From Agrococcus jejuensis (GTDB taxonomy: Bacteria > Actinomycetota > Actinomycetes > Actinomycetales > Microbacteriaceae), in assembly GCF_007679035.1 (NCBI RefSeq), contig NZ_VEFR01000002.1:1-64000 (forward strand): DNA of 64,000 bases, written 5' to 3'. The notes below the pieces were generated by a model. The model was not told the DNA's origin. It saw nothing but the letters and a program-made list of their open reading frames with translations, and ran no database searches. Made by a program: the position numbers and the translations under genes. Positions 27,036 through 37,397 of the stretch are shown here, in pieces (the stretch's first letter is position 1; each line of letters opens with the position of its first letter).

Positions 27036-28742
27036 TCAGTCGTACCGACCCTCCGCGCGCCACCCGGCGGCGTCGCCCAGCAGCACCCACGCATCCCCTG
27101 CGCCATCGACGACCTGGATGCGCGCGAGCGCCTCGACGTGCGATCCCGCGCGCATGCGCAGCGGCCACGGCCCCGCCCACGCCGCCACGCGTCGGCGGTC
27201 GCCCGTCGGCGTGCGGAACCACGTCGGCGGGTGGATGCGCTCGCCCGTCTCGACCTCCGCACCCTCGGCATCGAGCAGCACGACCGGCTGCGGCGGACGG
27301 AACACCGTCGCCGGTCGCGGCTCGGGCAGCGACCCCGGCCACGGCCCCTCGCGCACGTCGGCGACCGCATCGCCCCACGGCGTCAGCACGCCCCGCTCGG
27401 CGAGCAGCCGGCCGCCGCCGAGGCTCGCCACCACGACGCCCTCGCGCCCCAGCACGCCCTGCAGCCGCTCGATGACGCCGCGCGTGCGCTCGTCGACGCC
27501 GCGCCCGCCCCACAAGCCGGGCATGTGCTCGGTGTCGCGCTCGAGCCGCTCGGGCGTGATGCGCACCTCGACGAGCGCGCTGTCGAGGCCGCTCTCGGCC
27601 AGCTGCCACCTGGCTCGGTCGACGACGTCGCGCGCGCGGAAGAACCCCGGCTTGCGCCACGTGCGCTCGCTGATGCCGCCGAGGTCGGCGCGCAGCAGGA
27701 TGCGCACCTCGGCGACGACGAGGCGTCGGGCGGCGAGCTCGGCGACGTACGCATCCGCCCGACCCTGCAGCGCGAATCCCAGCTCCTCGCCGCCCTCGAT
27801 GCCGGGCTCGAACTCGAGCGCGAGCGCGTCGGGCGGATGGTCGGAGCCCGGCTCGATGCGACGGTCGTCGAGACCGCGAGCGCGCTGCAGGTCGCGCAGC
27901 CCCTCGTGGCCGAAGCGGTCGCGCACGCTCGCGTCGGGCAGCGCCGCGAGGTCGCCGAGCGTGCGCAGGCCGAGGCGCAGCAGCATGCCGGCGAGCTCGC
28001 CGCCGAGCACCGTGACCGGCACGGGCGCGAGGAACGCGCGCGAGGCGCCGGACTCGACGATGCGGATGGGGGTGGGGTGCTGCGGATGCGCGGGGCTCGT
28101 GTCCACCTGCGGACCGGGGGTGCCGGGAGTCGCGTGGGAGATGTGCACGTGAGCGGGGTCCCGTCGCCCATGCGGGCCTGCTCGCCCGCTCACGTGCACA
28201 TCTCCTGCAGACGAAGGGGCGGCCGGCACGCCCTCGTGCCCGGCGGGCGCGGGATGCGACGCCGGGGGCGCCGCATCCGCCACGGCTGCGCGCTCGGCGA
28301 GCTCGGCCGTGAACCGATCGTCGGCCACGCCCACGCGCACGCGCAGCCCGAGCGGCGCGAGGGCGGCGACGATCGCCGCGACCGCCTCGCGCTCGCCACC
28401 GTAGAAGCGGGTGGCGCCGCGCATCGGCAGCGCGAGCGCACCGTCGCCGAGCCCCTGCACGCCCGGCACGACGGACTCGACCGCTCGGATGACGTGCGCG
28501 AACGCGAGCACCTCGCCCACGGCATCCGCATCCGCGAGCACGAGCGACGGCGCACCGGCCTGCGCATCGCGCACCCGCTGCCCCACGCGCACGCCGACCG
28601 CGCGAGCGAGGTCGTCGCACGCGACGATGCGATGCAGGTGCGTCGTCGCCACGGGCACGCCGCCCGGCAGCTCGCCAGCGGCGCGCGCCACCTCGACCGA
28701 CCAGTCGGGCACGCGCACGACCGCGATGCGCCGGGCGGTCAC
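27036..28742 (-). CDS. imuB: ImuB, Y-family polymerase-like mutasome subunit
   Basis: A 568-residue DinB-like protein. The N-terminus VVRVPDWSVEVARA lacks the catalytic DxD seen in active Y-family polymerases, as expected for ImuB, which bridges ImuA, DnaE2 and the beta clamp. Residues 260-420 include the little-finger region, and the C-terminal extension ends ...LLGDAAGWRAEGRYD. Residues about 180-202 are encoded by a 69-bp palindromic insert (28137-28205), and flanking residues to about 240 are Pro/His/Ala-rich, probably an exposed loop. The GTG start follows GGAG by about 8 nt. imuA lies upstream across a repeat-filled gap. Confidence 0.92.
   Translation of the reverse strand: MTARRIAVVRVPDWSVEVARAAGELPGGVPVATTHLHRIVACDDLARAVGVRVGQRVRDAQAGAPSLVLADADAVGEVLAFAHVIRAVESVVPGVQGLGDGALALPMRGATRFYGGEREAVAAIVAALAPLGLRVRVGVADDRFTAELAERAAVADAAPPASHPAPAGHEGVPAAPSSAGDVHVSGRAGPHGRRDPAHVHISHATPGTPGPQVDTSPAHPQHPTPIRIVESGASRAFLAPVPVTVLGGELAGMLLRLGLRTLGDLAALPDASVRDRFGHEGLRDLQRARGLDDRRIEPGSDHPPDALALEFEPGIEGGEELGFALQGRADAYVAELAARRLVVAEVRILLRADLGGISERTWRKPGFFRARDVVDRARWQLAESGLDSALVEVRITPERLERDTEHMPGLWGGRGVDERTRGVIERLQGVLGREGVVVASLGGGRLLAERGVLTPWGDAVADVREGPWPGSLPEPRPATVFRPPQPVVLLDAEGAEVETGERIHPPTWFRTPTGDRRRVAAWAGPWPLRMRAGSHVEALARIQVVDGAGDAWVLLGDAAGWRAEGRYD
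28137..28205. repeat. In-frame palindromic element inside imuB
   Basis: Arms 28137-28157 and 28185-28205 are perfect 21-bp inverted repeats (GGAGATGTGCACGTGAGCGG plus G, and its complement) around a 27-nt loop. The total is 69 bp, exactly 23 codons, so the imuB frame is preserved. It encodes part of a low-complexity His/Arg/Gly stretch. The palindrome interrupts a region that is otherwise conserved Y-family sequence. Confidence 0.88.
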
Positions 28743-28779
28743 GGGATGCTCCGGGGTGCGCTCGAGCGAGAGGTGGGGC

Positions 28780-29018
28780 CGTTGCGAGGTGCGCTTCGCG
28801 GTTGCGAGGTGCGGTCCTCGCGTTGAGGTGCGGTTGCAACCGCACCTGAACACGAGAAGCGCACCTCGGCAGCAAGAACCGCACCTGAACGCGAGAGGCG
28901 CACCTCGCAACGGGGATGGCGACCGTGGTGGCGACCGACGTCTCGGCCGCGCGCCGAGGTGCGGTTGGTGCGCTCGGATGCGGAAGGAGCCGCACCCGAG
29001 CGCACGAAGCGCACCTCG
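28780..29018. repeat. Cluster of GAGGTGCG palindromes between imuB and imuA
   Basis: Most of the 349-bp gap between imuA and imuB is inverted repeats built from GAGGTGCG(G/C)TT and its complement. The outermost pair is CGTTGCGAGGTGCGC (28780-28794) with GCGCACCTCGCAACG (28898-28912). A second structure pairs CCGAGGTGCG with CGCACCTCGG (29009-29018), with an inner 16-bp stem around GTGCGCTCGGATGCGG. No coding potential was seen. Related CACCTGAGCACGG sequence occurs at 31490-31560. Confidence 0.8.
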
Positions 29019-29091
29019 GAGCCGGGCTGCGCAGCACCGGTCGACGAGCATCCGCGCGCCCGCAGCCGCAGCGCCCGGCATCCATCGACGC

Positions 29092-29712
29092 TCACCGGGA
29101 ACCGCCCAGGTCGACGACCGCACGCCTGGGCACGCGGTCGCCCGCCGACACCTCGACCTCGAGCCGTGCCGTGCGGATGCGGCCGAGGCCGTCGTCGGCA
29201 CCCGCCCACGTGGCGCCGAGCGTGCGGATGCGGCTCGCCGGCTGCGGCCAGTCGCCGAGCACGAGCAGGCAGCCGTCGGCGCCGCGCACCCGGGCGGCGA
29301 GGCGCGCAGCCTCGGCGGGCGCGAGTCGCGAGGGAGCGGCGGCGAGCACGACGGGCAGCACCTCGGCGAACCCCGCGACCGCCGACGCCCACGCCTCCCC
29401 CGGCTGCGGCACGAGCACGACGCGATCGACGGGCACGCCCGCATCGGCCGCCGCCTCGACGCCGACGTCGGCGAGCCCGATCATCGCGCCCCATCCACCC
29501 GCCGGCAGCGCCGTGGCGAGCATGCGCAGCGCGAGCGATCGCGAGTCGACCGCGTGCACGCCGCCGATGCGCAGCGCAGGCAGCACGCGCTGCAGCGCAG
29601 CCGGCGTCGGCAGGCCGACGACCTCGACGGCCGTCGACTCCATGCCGCGCATCCGCGAGCGCAGCGCCTCGATGGTCGCGGCCTTGCCGCGGTCGAGGTC
29701 TGCGATCGTCAT
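29092..29712 (-). CDS. imuA: ImuA-like mutasome protein
   Basis: A 206-residue protein at the head of the SOS imu cluster. It resembles the RecA-fold ImuA/SulA-like proteins of actinobacteria, with VHAVDSRSLALRMLATALPAGGWGAMIGL in the N-terminal half and LLVLGDWPQPASRIRTLGATW further on, but it has no intact Walker A motif. ImuA supports the ImuB-DnaE2 translesion complex. The perfect LexA box is only 11-26 bp upstream of the ATG and overlaps the likely -10. Confidence 0.82.
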   Translation of the reverse strand: MTIADLDRGKAATIEALRSRMRGMESTAVEVVGLPTPAALQRVLPALRIGGVHAVDSRSLALRMLATALPAGGWGAMIGLADVGVEAAADAGVPVDRVVLVPQPGEAWASAVAGFAEVLPVVLAAAPSRLAPAEAARLAARVRGADGCLLVLGDWPQPASRIRTLGATWAGADDGLGRIRTARLEVEVSAGDRVPRRAVVDLGGSR

Positions 29713-29720
29713 GCATCCAT
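29709..29720 (-). CDS. Three-codon ORF (MDA) overlapping the imuA start
   Basis: On the reverse strand ATG GAT GCA TGA spans 29720-29709. Its stop overlaps the imuA ATG as ATGA. TACGTT within the LexA box ends 5 nt before this first ATG, so a leaderless transcript would start on it and reach imuA by re-initiation. It may also be coincidental. Confidence 0.3.
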   Translation of the reverse strand: MDA

Positions 29721-29722
29721 GA

Positions 29723-29738
29723 TCGAACGTATGTTCGA
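29723..29738. promoter_or_regulatory. LexA (SOS) box upstream of imuA
   Basis: TCGAACGTATGTTCGA, identical to the dnaE2 box. The reverse-strand TACGTT inside it (29726-29731) has the position of a -10 for a near-leaderless imuA transcript, so LexA would directly cover the promoter. Confidence 0.92.
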
Positions 29739-29924
29739 ATGCGGCAAGTCGCTGCGGCGTGTCTCCCAGCGGCTCGTGCCCCGGATGCGCGCGTCGGTCG
29801 AGCGCGCGGATCGCGCGGTCGAGCGGCGGCGGCGGGCGGTCCCTGCACGCCGATCCCTCGAGCATCCTCGGCACCCCCGACACGTCTCGCGCGCCGCTCG
29901 CCCGCATCCTCCATCCGCACCGAC

Positions 29925-29977
29925 AGTGGTCAGTCGATGTCGCCGTCGCGGCGCATCGACGACATCGAATGACCACT
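29925..29977. repeat. 53-bp palindromic element upstream of the imuA SOS promoter
   Basis: Arms 29925-29945 and 29957-29977 (21 nt, two mismatches) around an 11-nt loop. The left arm differs from that of the copy at 24844 at one position. It sits in the 451-bp gap between imuA and the amylomaltase gene. Confidence 0.85.
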
Positions 29978-29989
29978 CAGACGCATCGA

Positions 29990-30048
29990 GCGACCACTCA
30001 CCGCACGAAGCCGCCACTCACCGCACGACGTCGCCGAGCACCGCAGGA
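29990..30048. repeat. Three 20-bp iterons CCACTCACCGCACGA
   Basis: Three head-to-tail units with a 20-bp period follow the 53-bp palindrome, each carrying a version of CCACTCACCGCACGA, the last degenerate (CCGAGCACCGCAGGA). The same pattern appears at 37323-37372 with CCAATCACCGCAGGA. The remainder of the gap to 30151 shows nothing further. Confidence 0.7.
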
Positions 30049-30151
30049 CACGGCCGATCGGCACGCAGGCGGGACGAGCGCGGGGCCGACGGCCGCACTG
30101 CCGCGCACGCGCGCCGACCGCAAGTCCGCACGCGGCACCCCGACCGTCTGC

Positions 30152-30157
30152 CAGGCT
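30152..30157 (+). promoter_or_regulatory. -10-like CAGGCT, leaderless promoter of malQ
   Basis: CAGGCT is followed by 6 nt and GTG 30164. The first T of the consensus is C, but the spacing is the same as at the other leaderless starts. Confidence 0.4.
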
Positions 30158-30163
30158 CGACGC

Positions 30164-31387
30164 GTGCTCCCCGATCGCGCGAGCGGCATCCAGCTGCACC
30201 TCACGTCCCTGCCCGACGGACGCCTCGGCGCATCCGCCCACCGCTTCGTCGACTGGCTCGCCGACGCCGGCCAGACGGTGTGGCAGGTGCTGCCGCTCAC
30301 GGTGCCCGACGCGTTCGGCTCGCCGTACGCATCGCCGTCGGCGTTCGCGGCGAGCCCTGCGCTGCTCGAGCATCCGGATGCACCGGTCAGCCAGGAGGAG
30401 GTGCGCGCGTTCGCCGAGCGCCACGCCTACTGGGCGCCGTCGTGGGTCGCGCACGGCGGCGACCTCGCCGACCAGGTGCGCTTCGACCGCGAGTGGGGCG
30501 CGCTGCGCGCCTACGCGACCGAGCGGGGCGTGCAGATCCTCGGCGACGTGCCGATCTACGTCGCGCAGGGCGGTGCCGACGAGGCCGCGTGGCCCGAGTA
30601 CTTCCGGTCGGATGCCGTCGCGGGCGTGCCGCCCGACGCGTACGCCGCGACCGGCCAGCTGTGGGGCAACCCGCTGTACGACTGGGATGCGCTCGCCGCC
30701 GACGGCTACCGCTGGTGGATCGAGCGCCTGCGCCGCACGTTCGACCTCTACGACCTCGTGCGCATCGATCACTTCCGCGCGTTCAGCGACTTCTGGGCCG
30801 TGCCGGCCGGGGATGCGACGGCCGAGCGGGGCGTGTGGGAGCCCGGCCCCGGTCGCGCGATGTTCGACGCCGCGAACGCCGAGCTCGGGCCGCTGCCCGT
30901 GCTCGCCGAGGATCTTGGCGACATCGACCAGCCCGTGCTCGACCTGCGCGACGCGCTCGGCCTGCCCGGCATGGCGGTGCTGCAGTTCGCCTTCGAGGGC
31001 GACGCCTCGAGCCCGCACGAGCCCGCGAACCTCACGCGCGAGCAGGTCGTCTACACGGGCACGCACGACAACGACACCGTCGCCGGCTGGTGGGCGGGGC
31101 TGTCGCGGTCGCGTCGTCGCGCGGCGCGTCGCGCGATGCGCGACGCGGGCGCCCGCTGGTCGACGCGGCGCCGCGAGCCGTCGTGGGGTCTCATCGAGGT
31201 CGCGCAGCACGGTCCGAGCCGCCTCGCGATGGCGCAGGCGCAGGACGTGCTCGGCCTGGGCTCCGAGGCCCGCATGAACACGCCGGGCACGGCGTCGACG
31301 TGGGGCTGGCGGATGGATGCGGGCGCCCTGACCCCGGCGCACGCAGCCAGGCTCCGAGCGATCACGGAGGCAGCGGGCCGCGTCTGA
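30164..31387 (+). CDS. malQ: 4-alpha-glucanotransferase (GH77), compact form
   Basis: A 407-residue amylomaltase, which transfers alpha-1,4-glucan segments during maltodextrin or glycogen metabolism. The N-terminus has SGIQLHLTSLPDG and FVDWLADAGQTVWQVLPL. Catalytic residues are present: nucleophile Asp202 in RIDHFRAF, acid/base Glu249 in AEDLG and the THDND motif near residue 305. It is about 100 residues shorter than typical MalQ, mainly because loops between the catalytic barrel strands are trimmed. It starts immediately with the barrel, without the actinobacterial N-terminal domains. Activity is likely retained. Confidence 0.85.
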   Translation: MLPDRASGIQLHLTSLPDGRLGASAHRFVDWLADAGQTVWQVLPLTVPDAFGSPYASPSAFAASPALLEHPDAPVSQEEVRAFAERHAYWAPSWVAHGGDLADQVRFDREWGALRAYATERGVQILGDVPIYVAQGGADEAAWPEYFRSDAVAGVPPDAYAATGQLWGNPLYDWDALAADGYRWWIERLRRTFDLYDLVRIDHFRAFSDFWAVPAGDATAERGVWEPGPGRAMFDAANAELGPLPVLAEDLGDIDQPVLDLRDALGLPGMAVLQFAFEGDASSPHEPANLTREQVVYTGTHDNDTVAGWWAGLSRSRRRAARRAMRDAGARWSTRRREPSWGLIEVAQHGPSRLAMAQAQDVLGLGSEARMNTPGTASTWGWRMDAGALTPAHAARLRAITEAAGRV

Positions 31388-31455
31388 CGCGTCATGGCAC
31401 GCTGACGCGGGCCGTCGGGCTGCACCGCATCCCTCGGGCCCGCGCGCGCGTGCGG

Positions 31456-31577
31456 TCCTGTCGACCACCCCGATCCGTGGTCGCCATGCTCAGGCACGGC
31501 GGCGAGCACCTGAGGACGGGTGGCGCTCGTCGGGTGCCGCACCTGAGCACGGTGAGCACGGATCGGGATGGTCGACT
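31456..31577. repeat. Long imperfect palindrome after malQ
   Basis: Outer arms GTCGACCACCCCGATCCGTG and CACGGATCGGGATGGTCGAC pair with one mismatch. Inner arms TGCTCAGGCAC and GCACCTGAGCA are close inverted copies. It fills most of the 303-bp gap between malQ and the gene ending at 31691, and its CACCTGAGCACGG core resembles the repeats between imuB and imuA. Confidence 0.75.
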
Positions 31578-31647
31578 CGTCGCGACGACGAGCCGTGGCC
31601 GCGCGAGCCGGCTGCGCGCCCTCTCGGCGGCAGCCGGCTCCCGTGGT

Positions 31648-31683
31648 GCTCGGTGATGCGGACCGCAGCCCGCATCACCGAGC
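31648..31683 (-). terminator. Hairpin after the chaplin-like gene
   Basis: GCTCGGTGATGCGG (31648-31661) pairs perfectly with CCGCATCACCGAGC (31670-31683) around an 8-nt loop, 7 bp beyond the stop of the reverse gene at 31691. Confidence 0.85.
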
Positions 31684-31690
31684 GATGGAC

Positions 31691-33370
31691 TCAGCCACGC
31701 TGACGCTGCGTGCGCAGACGCGCACCCAGCATGAGCAGCAGGCCGAGCAGGAGTGCCGCGAGCGCGAGGCCGAGGCCTCCGACCTCGGCGCCGGTGACGG
31801 GCAGCGACGCCGTGGGCGTCGCGGCCTGCGCCGGAGCGTCAGCCTTCGCGGTGCCGGTCGGCACGCCTGCGGGCGTGGCGCCCGCGGGCGTCTCGCCGGC
31901 TGCCGGGGTGTCCGTGCCGGGGTCACCCGTCGACGGGGCGTCCGTACCGGGGTCGGTCGGCTCGGTCGGCGTCGTCGGCGTGGTGGGGTCGGTCGGGTCG
32001 GTCGGCGTCGTGATGACCGTGGTCGTCGACCCGGTCGTGGTGGCGTCGCCGAGCACCGACACGGCGTTGCCGCCGATCGTCACGGGAGCCACGATCGCGA
32101 TGCCCGAGCCGATGCCCGAGAGCAGCCCGTCGTCCTGCGACGTGCCGTCCGACGTGCCCGTCGCAGGCGCCACGACCGTGGTCGTCGCCCCCTCCGACGT
32201 CGCGTCGCCCAGACCCGCGACGGCGTTGCCGCCGATGGTCACGGGAGCCGAGGCGCCGAGCGCCGAGTCGATGCCCGACAGCAGGCCGTCGTCACCCGAC
32301 GACGTGCCCTCGGACGTCCCGGCGGCAGGAGCGGTCACCGTGGTGCTCGCACCCTCCGAGTGCGCATCACCCAGCACCGACACCGCGTTGCCCGACACCG
32401 TCACCGGCGCCGACACCACGCCCGCCGAGCCGAGGCCCGACAGCAGCGAGTCGTCGTCCGACGACCCCGTCGACTCCGCCGTTCCCGTCGCAGGAGCGTC
32501 GACCGTGGTCTCCGCACCCTCCGAGGACGCGTCGCCGAGACCGGCGATGGCGTTGCCACCGATCGTCACCGGCGCCGAGGCACCGAGCGCCGAGTCGATG
32601 CCCGACAGCAGGCCGTCGTCACCCGACGACGTGCCCTCCGACGTACCCGTCGCAGGAGCGTCGACCGAGGTCTCCGCACCCTCCGAGTGCGCGTCACCCA
32701 GCACCGACACCGCGTTGCCCGACACCGTCACCGGCGCCGACACCACGGCAGCCGAGCCGATGCCCGACAGCAGACCCTCGTCATCCGACGAGCCCGTCGC
32801 CTCGGACTCGCTCGTCGCAGGAGCGTCGACCGAGGTCTCCGCACCCTCCGAGTGCGCGTCACCCAGCACCGACACCGCGTTGCCCGACACCGTCACCGGC
32901 GCCGACACCACGGCAGCCGACGCGAGGTCGGATGCGACGGACTCCTCGGAGCCCCCGGATGCCGTCGCAGTGGACGTGGCGGGAGCGGCGACCGCGGTGG
33001 CCGCGTCGTCGCTGGTCGCGTCGCCGGCGACGCTCACGGCGTTGCCCGAGATGGTGACGGGCACGGAGATCACTGCCCCTGACGAGTCACCGGCGAGGAT
33101 GCCGCCCGACGAGTCCGCGGGCGCGGAGGCCGTCGTGGCGGTGGACGCTGCATCGACCGACGTGACGGCACCGGAGGTGCTCGCATCGTCGCCGCCGACC
33201 GCATTGCCTGCGATCGTGACGGGCAGCTGGACGTCGACGACCGACGTGAGGTCGGAGACGATGCCCGACCCGTCGTCGCCCGTGTCGGCACTGGCGACTG
33301 CCGTGCCCGCGGCCCACAGGCCGCCTGCGACGGCTGCGACCAGCAGCCCTCGCTTCACATGCGTGTTCAT
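31691..33370 (-). CDS. LPxTG-anchored chaplin-like repeat surface protein
   Basis: A 559-residue exported protein. Signal peptide about 1-28 (ends ASA). Eight repeats follow, each with a core PVT(V/I)(S/G)GNA(V/I)xVLGDA separated by Ser/Asp/Glu/Gly-rich linkers with LLSGIxSA. The core resembles the chaplin domain (GNxVxVxG) but has no Cys pair. After a Thr/Pro/Asp-rich spacer (TDPTDPTTP...) the C-terminus has the sortase signal LPVTG, a hydrophobic helix and RLRTQRQRG. The plan recalls the long chaplins of Streptomyces. Repeats 3, 4 and 6 are nearly identical in DNA. GAAGGG precedes the ATG. Confidence 0.8.
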   Translation of the reverse strand: MNTHVKRGLLVAAVAGGLWAAGTAVASADTGDDGSGIVSDLTSVVDVQLPVTIAGNAVGGDDASTSGAVTSVDAASTATTASAPADSSGGILAGDSSGAVISVPVTISGNAVSVAGDATSDDAATAVAAPATSTATASGGSEESVASDLASAAVVSAPVTVSGNAVSVLGDAHSEGAETSVDAPATSESEATGSSDDEGLLSGIGSAAVVSAPVTVSGNAVSVLGDAHSEGAETSVDAPATGTSEGTSSGDDGLLSGIDSALGASAPVTIGGNAIAGLGDASSEGAETTVDAPATGTAESTGSSDDDSLLSGLGSAGVVSAPVTVSGNAVSVLGDAHSEGASTTVTAPAAGTSEGTSSGDDGLLSGIDSALGASAPVTIGGNAVAGLGDATSEGATTTVVAPATGTSDGTSQDDGLLSGIGSGIAIVAPVTIGGNAVSVLGDATTTGSTTTVITTPTDPTDPTTPTTPTEPTDPGTDAPSTGDPGTDTPAAGETPAGATPAGVPTGTAKADAPAQAATPTASLPVTGAEVGGLGLALAALLLGLLLMLGARLRTQRQRG

Positions 33371-33453
33371 GATGAACCCTTCTGAAGGATGTGCTTCGCC
33401 TGCTCCGGTCGGAGCGGCGTGCGTGGCCACGCGAAGGCGTGGCGCGGCATCCG

Positions 33454-34368
33454 TCAGTCAGGGCTCGAGTCGTGGTCTCCCACCACGGAGGCGGGCAGGT
33501 CGTCGTCATCCGCGAGCGCGCCGAGGATGGCGCCGCTCGAGCGGAGGAGGTCATGGGTCGCGTCGCCGACGACGACCGCGCCGACGGCGGACGCCGCGGG
33601 CGCGACGGCACCCGGCACCTCGACGGGCGTCGGGGGCACCGGAGCGCGGGGCGCATCGATCGGCAGCGCACCGAAGGGCGACGCCGACGGCATCGCCGCG
33701 ACGGGCGCGGGCACCGAGAGCGCAGCCTGCGTCGCACGGATGGCGACGGAGGTGGCAGTGCGATCGCCCGCGACGATCGCTGCAGCGGCGCTCGCGTCCG
33801 ATGCCGTGACGACCGGGGAGGCCAGGGGGACGTCGCCGCTCGCATCGCCCTCGTCGGGCGTCGGGAGCATCGGGAGCTCGGCATCGGGCGCGGGCTCGAG
33901 AGCGCCGTCGACGGCGTCGACGATGGGCTCGGTCACCGAGCCCACGGGCGTCGACACGAGCCCACCGACCACCGGCACGGCGGCGACGACGTCGTCGACG
34001 CCCGAGGCGATCGGCGTCACGACGCTGGAGACCGGAGAGATGGCCTGCACGACGGGCTCGACGACCTGCACGACGGGCTGCGCGATGGCCTGCACGACGG
34101 GAGCGGCGGGCTCGGTCACGGCCGTCGCGGGCGCGGCGACGACGGCGACGACCTGCACGGCGGGCTCGACGAGGGACGTGGTCGCGTCGACGAGCGTCTG
34201 GCTCGTGGAGCCGAGCGTCGAGTCGAGGAGGCCGGCGCCATCGTCGGCGGCTGCATGCGAGCCGCCGAGGAGCAGTCCGCCGACGACGGCGGCTCCGGCA
34301 GCTGCGACGCCCAGCAGGGCAGCGCGCACGATGCGGCGGTGGTCGACGACCATGCTCCGCGCATCCAT
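33454..34368 (-). CDS. Secreted Val/Ala/Pro-rich protein, unknown function
   Basis: A 304-residue protein. An N-terminal basic region and hydrophobic stretch (about 16-40, ending SHAAA) form an export signal. The mature part is low complexity, with repeats of PVVQ(A/V)xxxPVV (about 90-130) and a Pro/Ala-rich region (about 230-275), and an acidic C-terminus. There is no LPxTG motif. It lies 83 bp upstream of the chaplin-like gene on the same strand, so the two may be expressed together as surface components. TGGAGGTG precedes the ATG. Confidence 0.7.
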   Translation of the reverse strand: MDARSMVVDHRRIVRAALLGVAAAGAAVVGGLLLGGSHAAADDGAGLLDSTLGSTSQTLVDATTSLVEPAVQVVAVVAAPATAVTEPAAPVVQAIAQPVVQVVEPVVQAISPVSSVVTPIASGVDDVVAAVPVVGGLVSTPVGSVTEPIVDAVDGALEPAPDAELPMLPTPDEGDASGDVPLASPVVTASDASAAAAIVAGDRTATSVAIRATQAALSVPAPVAAMPSASPFGALPIDAPRAPVPPTPVEVPGAVAPAASAVGAVVVGDATHDLLRSSGAILGALADDDDLPASVVGDHDSSPD

Positions 34369-34573
34369 GCGACACCTCCATCGGCAGTGCATCGGAGGAC
34401 TCCTCAGTCCTTCGTACCCCTTAGAGGACACCTCAGGCGCGCAGTGCGTCGACCCCCTTGCGCCTTCCAGCGAGATTCGTCCACGCGGGCGCGCGGGTCC
34501 GGAGCCACCCCGGCATCCGGATTGGACGCATCTCGGATCGCTCGACGCGGCATCCTGCGTGCCCCACGACGAG

Positions 34574-34603
34574 GAGCGCCGTCCCCGCTCCGGGACGGCG
34601 CTC
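34574..34603. terminator. 12-bp terminator hairpin beside argG
   Basis: GAGCGCCGTCCC (34574-34585) pairs perfectly with GGGACGGCGCTC (34592-34603), 6-nt loop, 22 bp past the argG stop at 34625. Confidence 0.85.
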
Positions 34604-34624
34604 GGATGCCTCAGGAGGCCGTCG

Positions 34625-37372
<2,748 letters not shown>

Positions 37373-37397
37373 CGAGGACGACGCCGTCGACCCTCGA

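Noticed and set aside
28137..28205. Intein or phage insertion in imuB
   Set aside because: Only 23 codons, no splicing motifs (no Cys/Ser start or HN end) and perfect inverted arms; a palindromic element fits better.
25252..29085. Very long open frames on the opposite or shifted frames (for example a 1277-codon frame here)
   Set aside because: They arise from extreme third-position GC; their translations are Arg/Ala-rich, lack domain patterns, and overlap genes with clear catalytic motifs.
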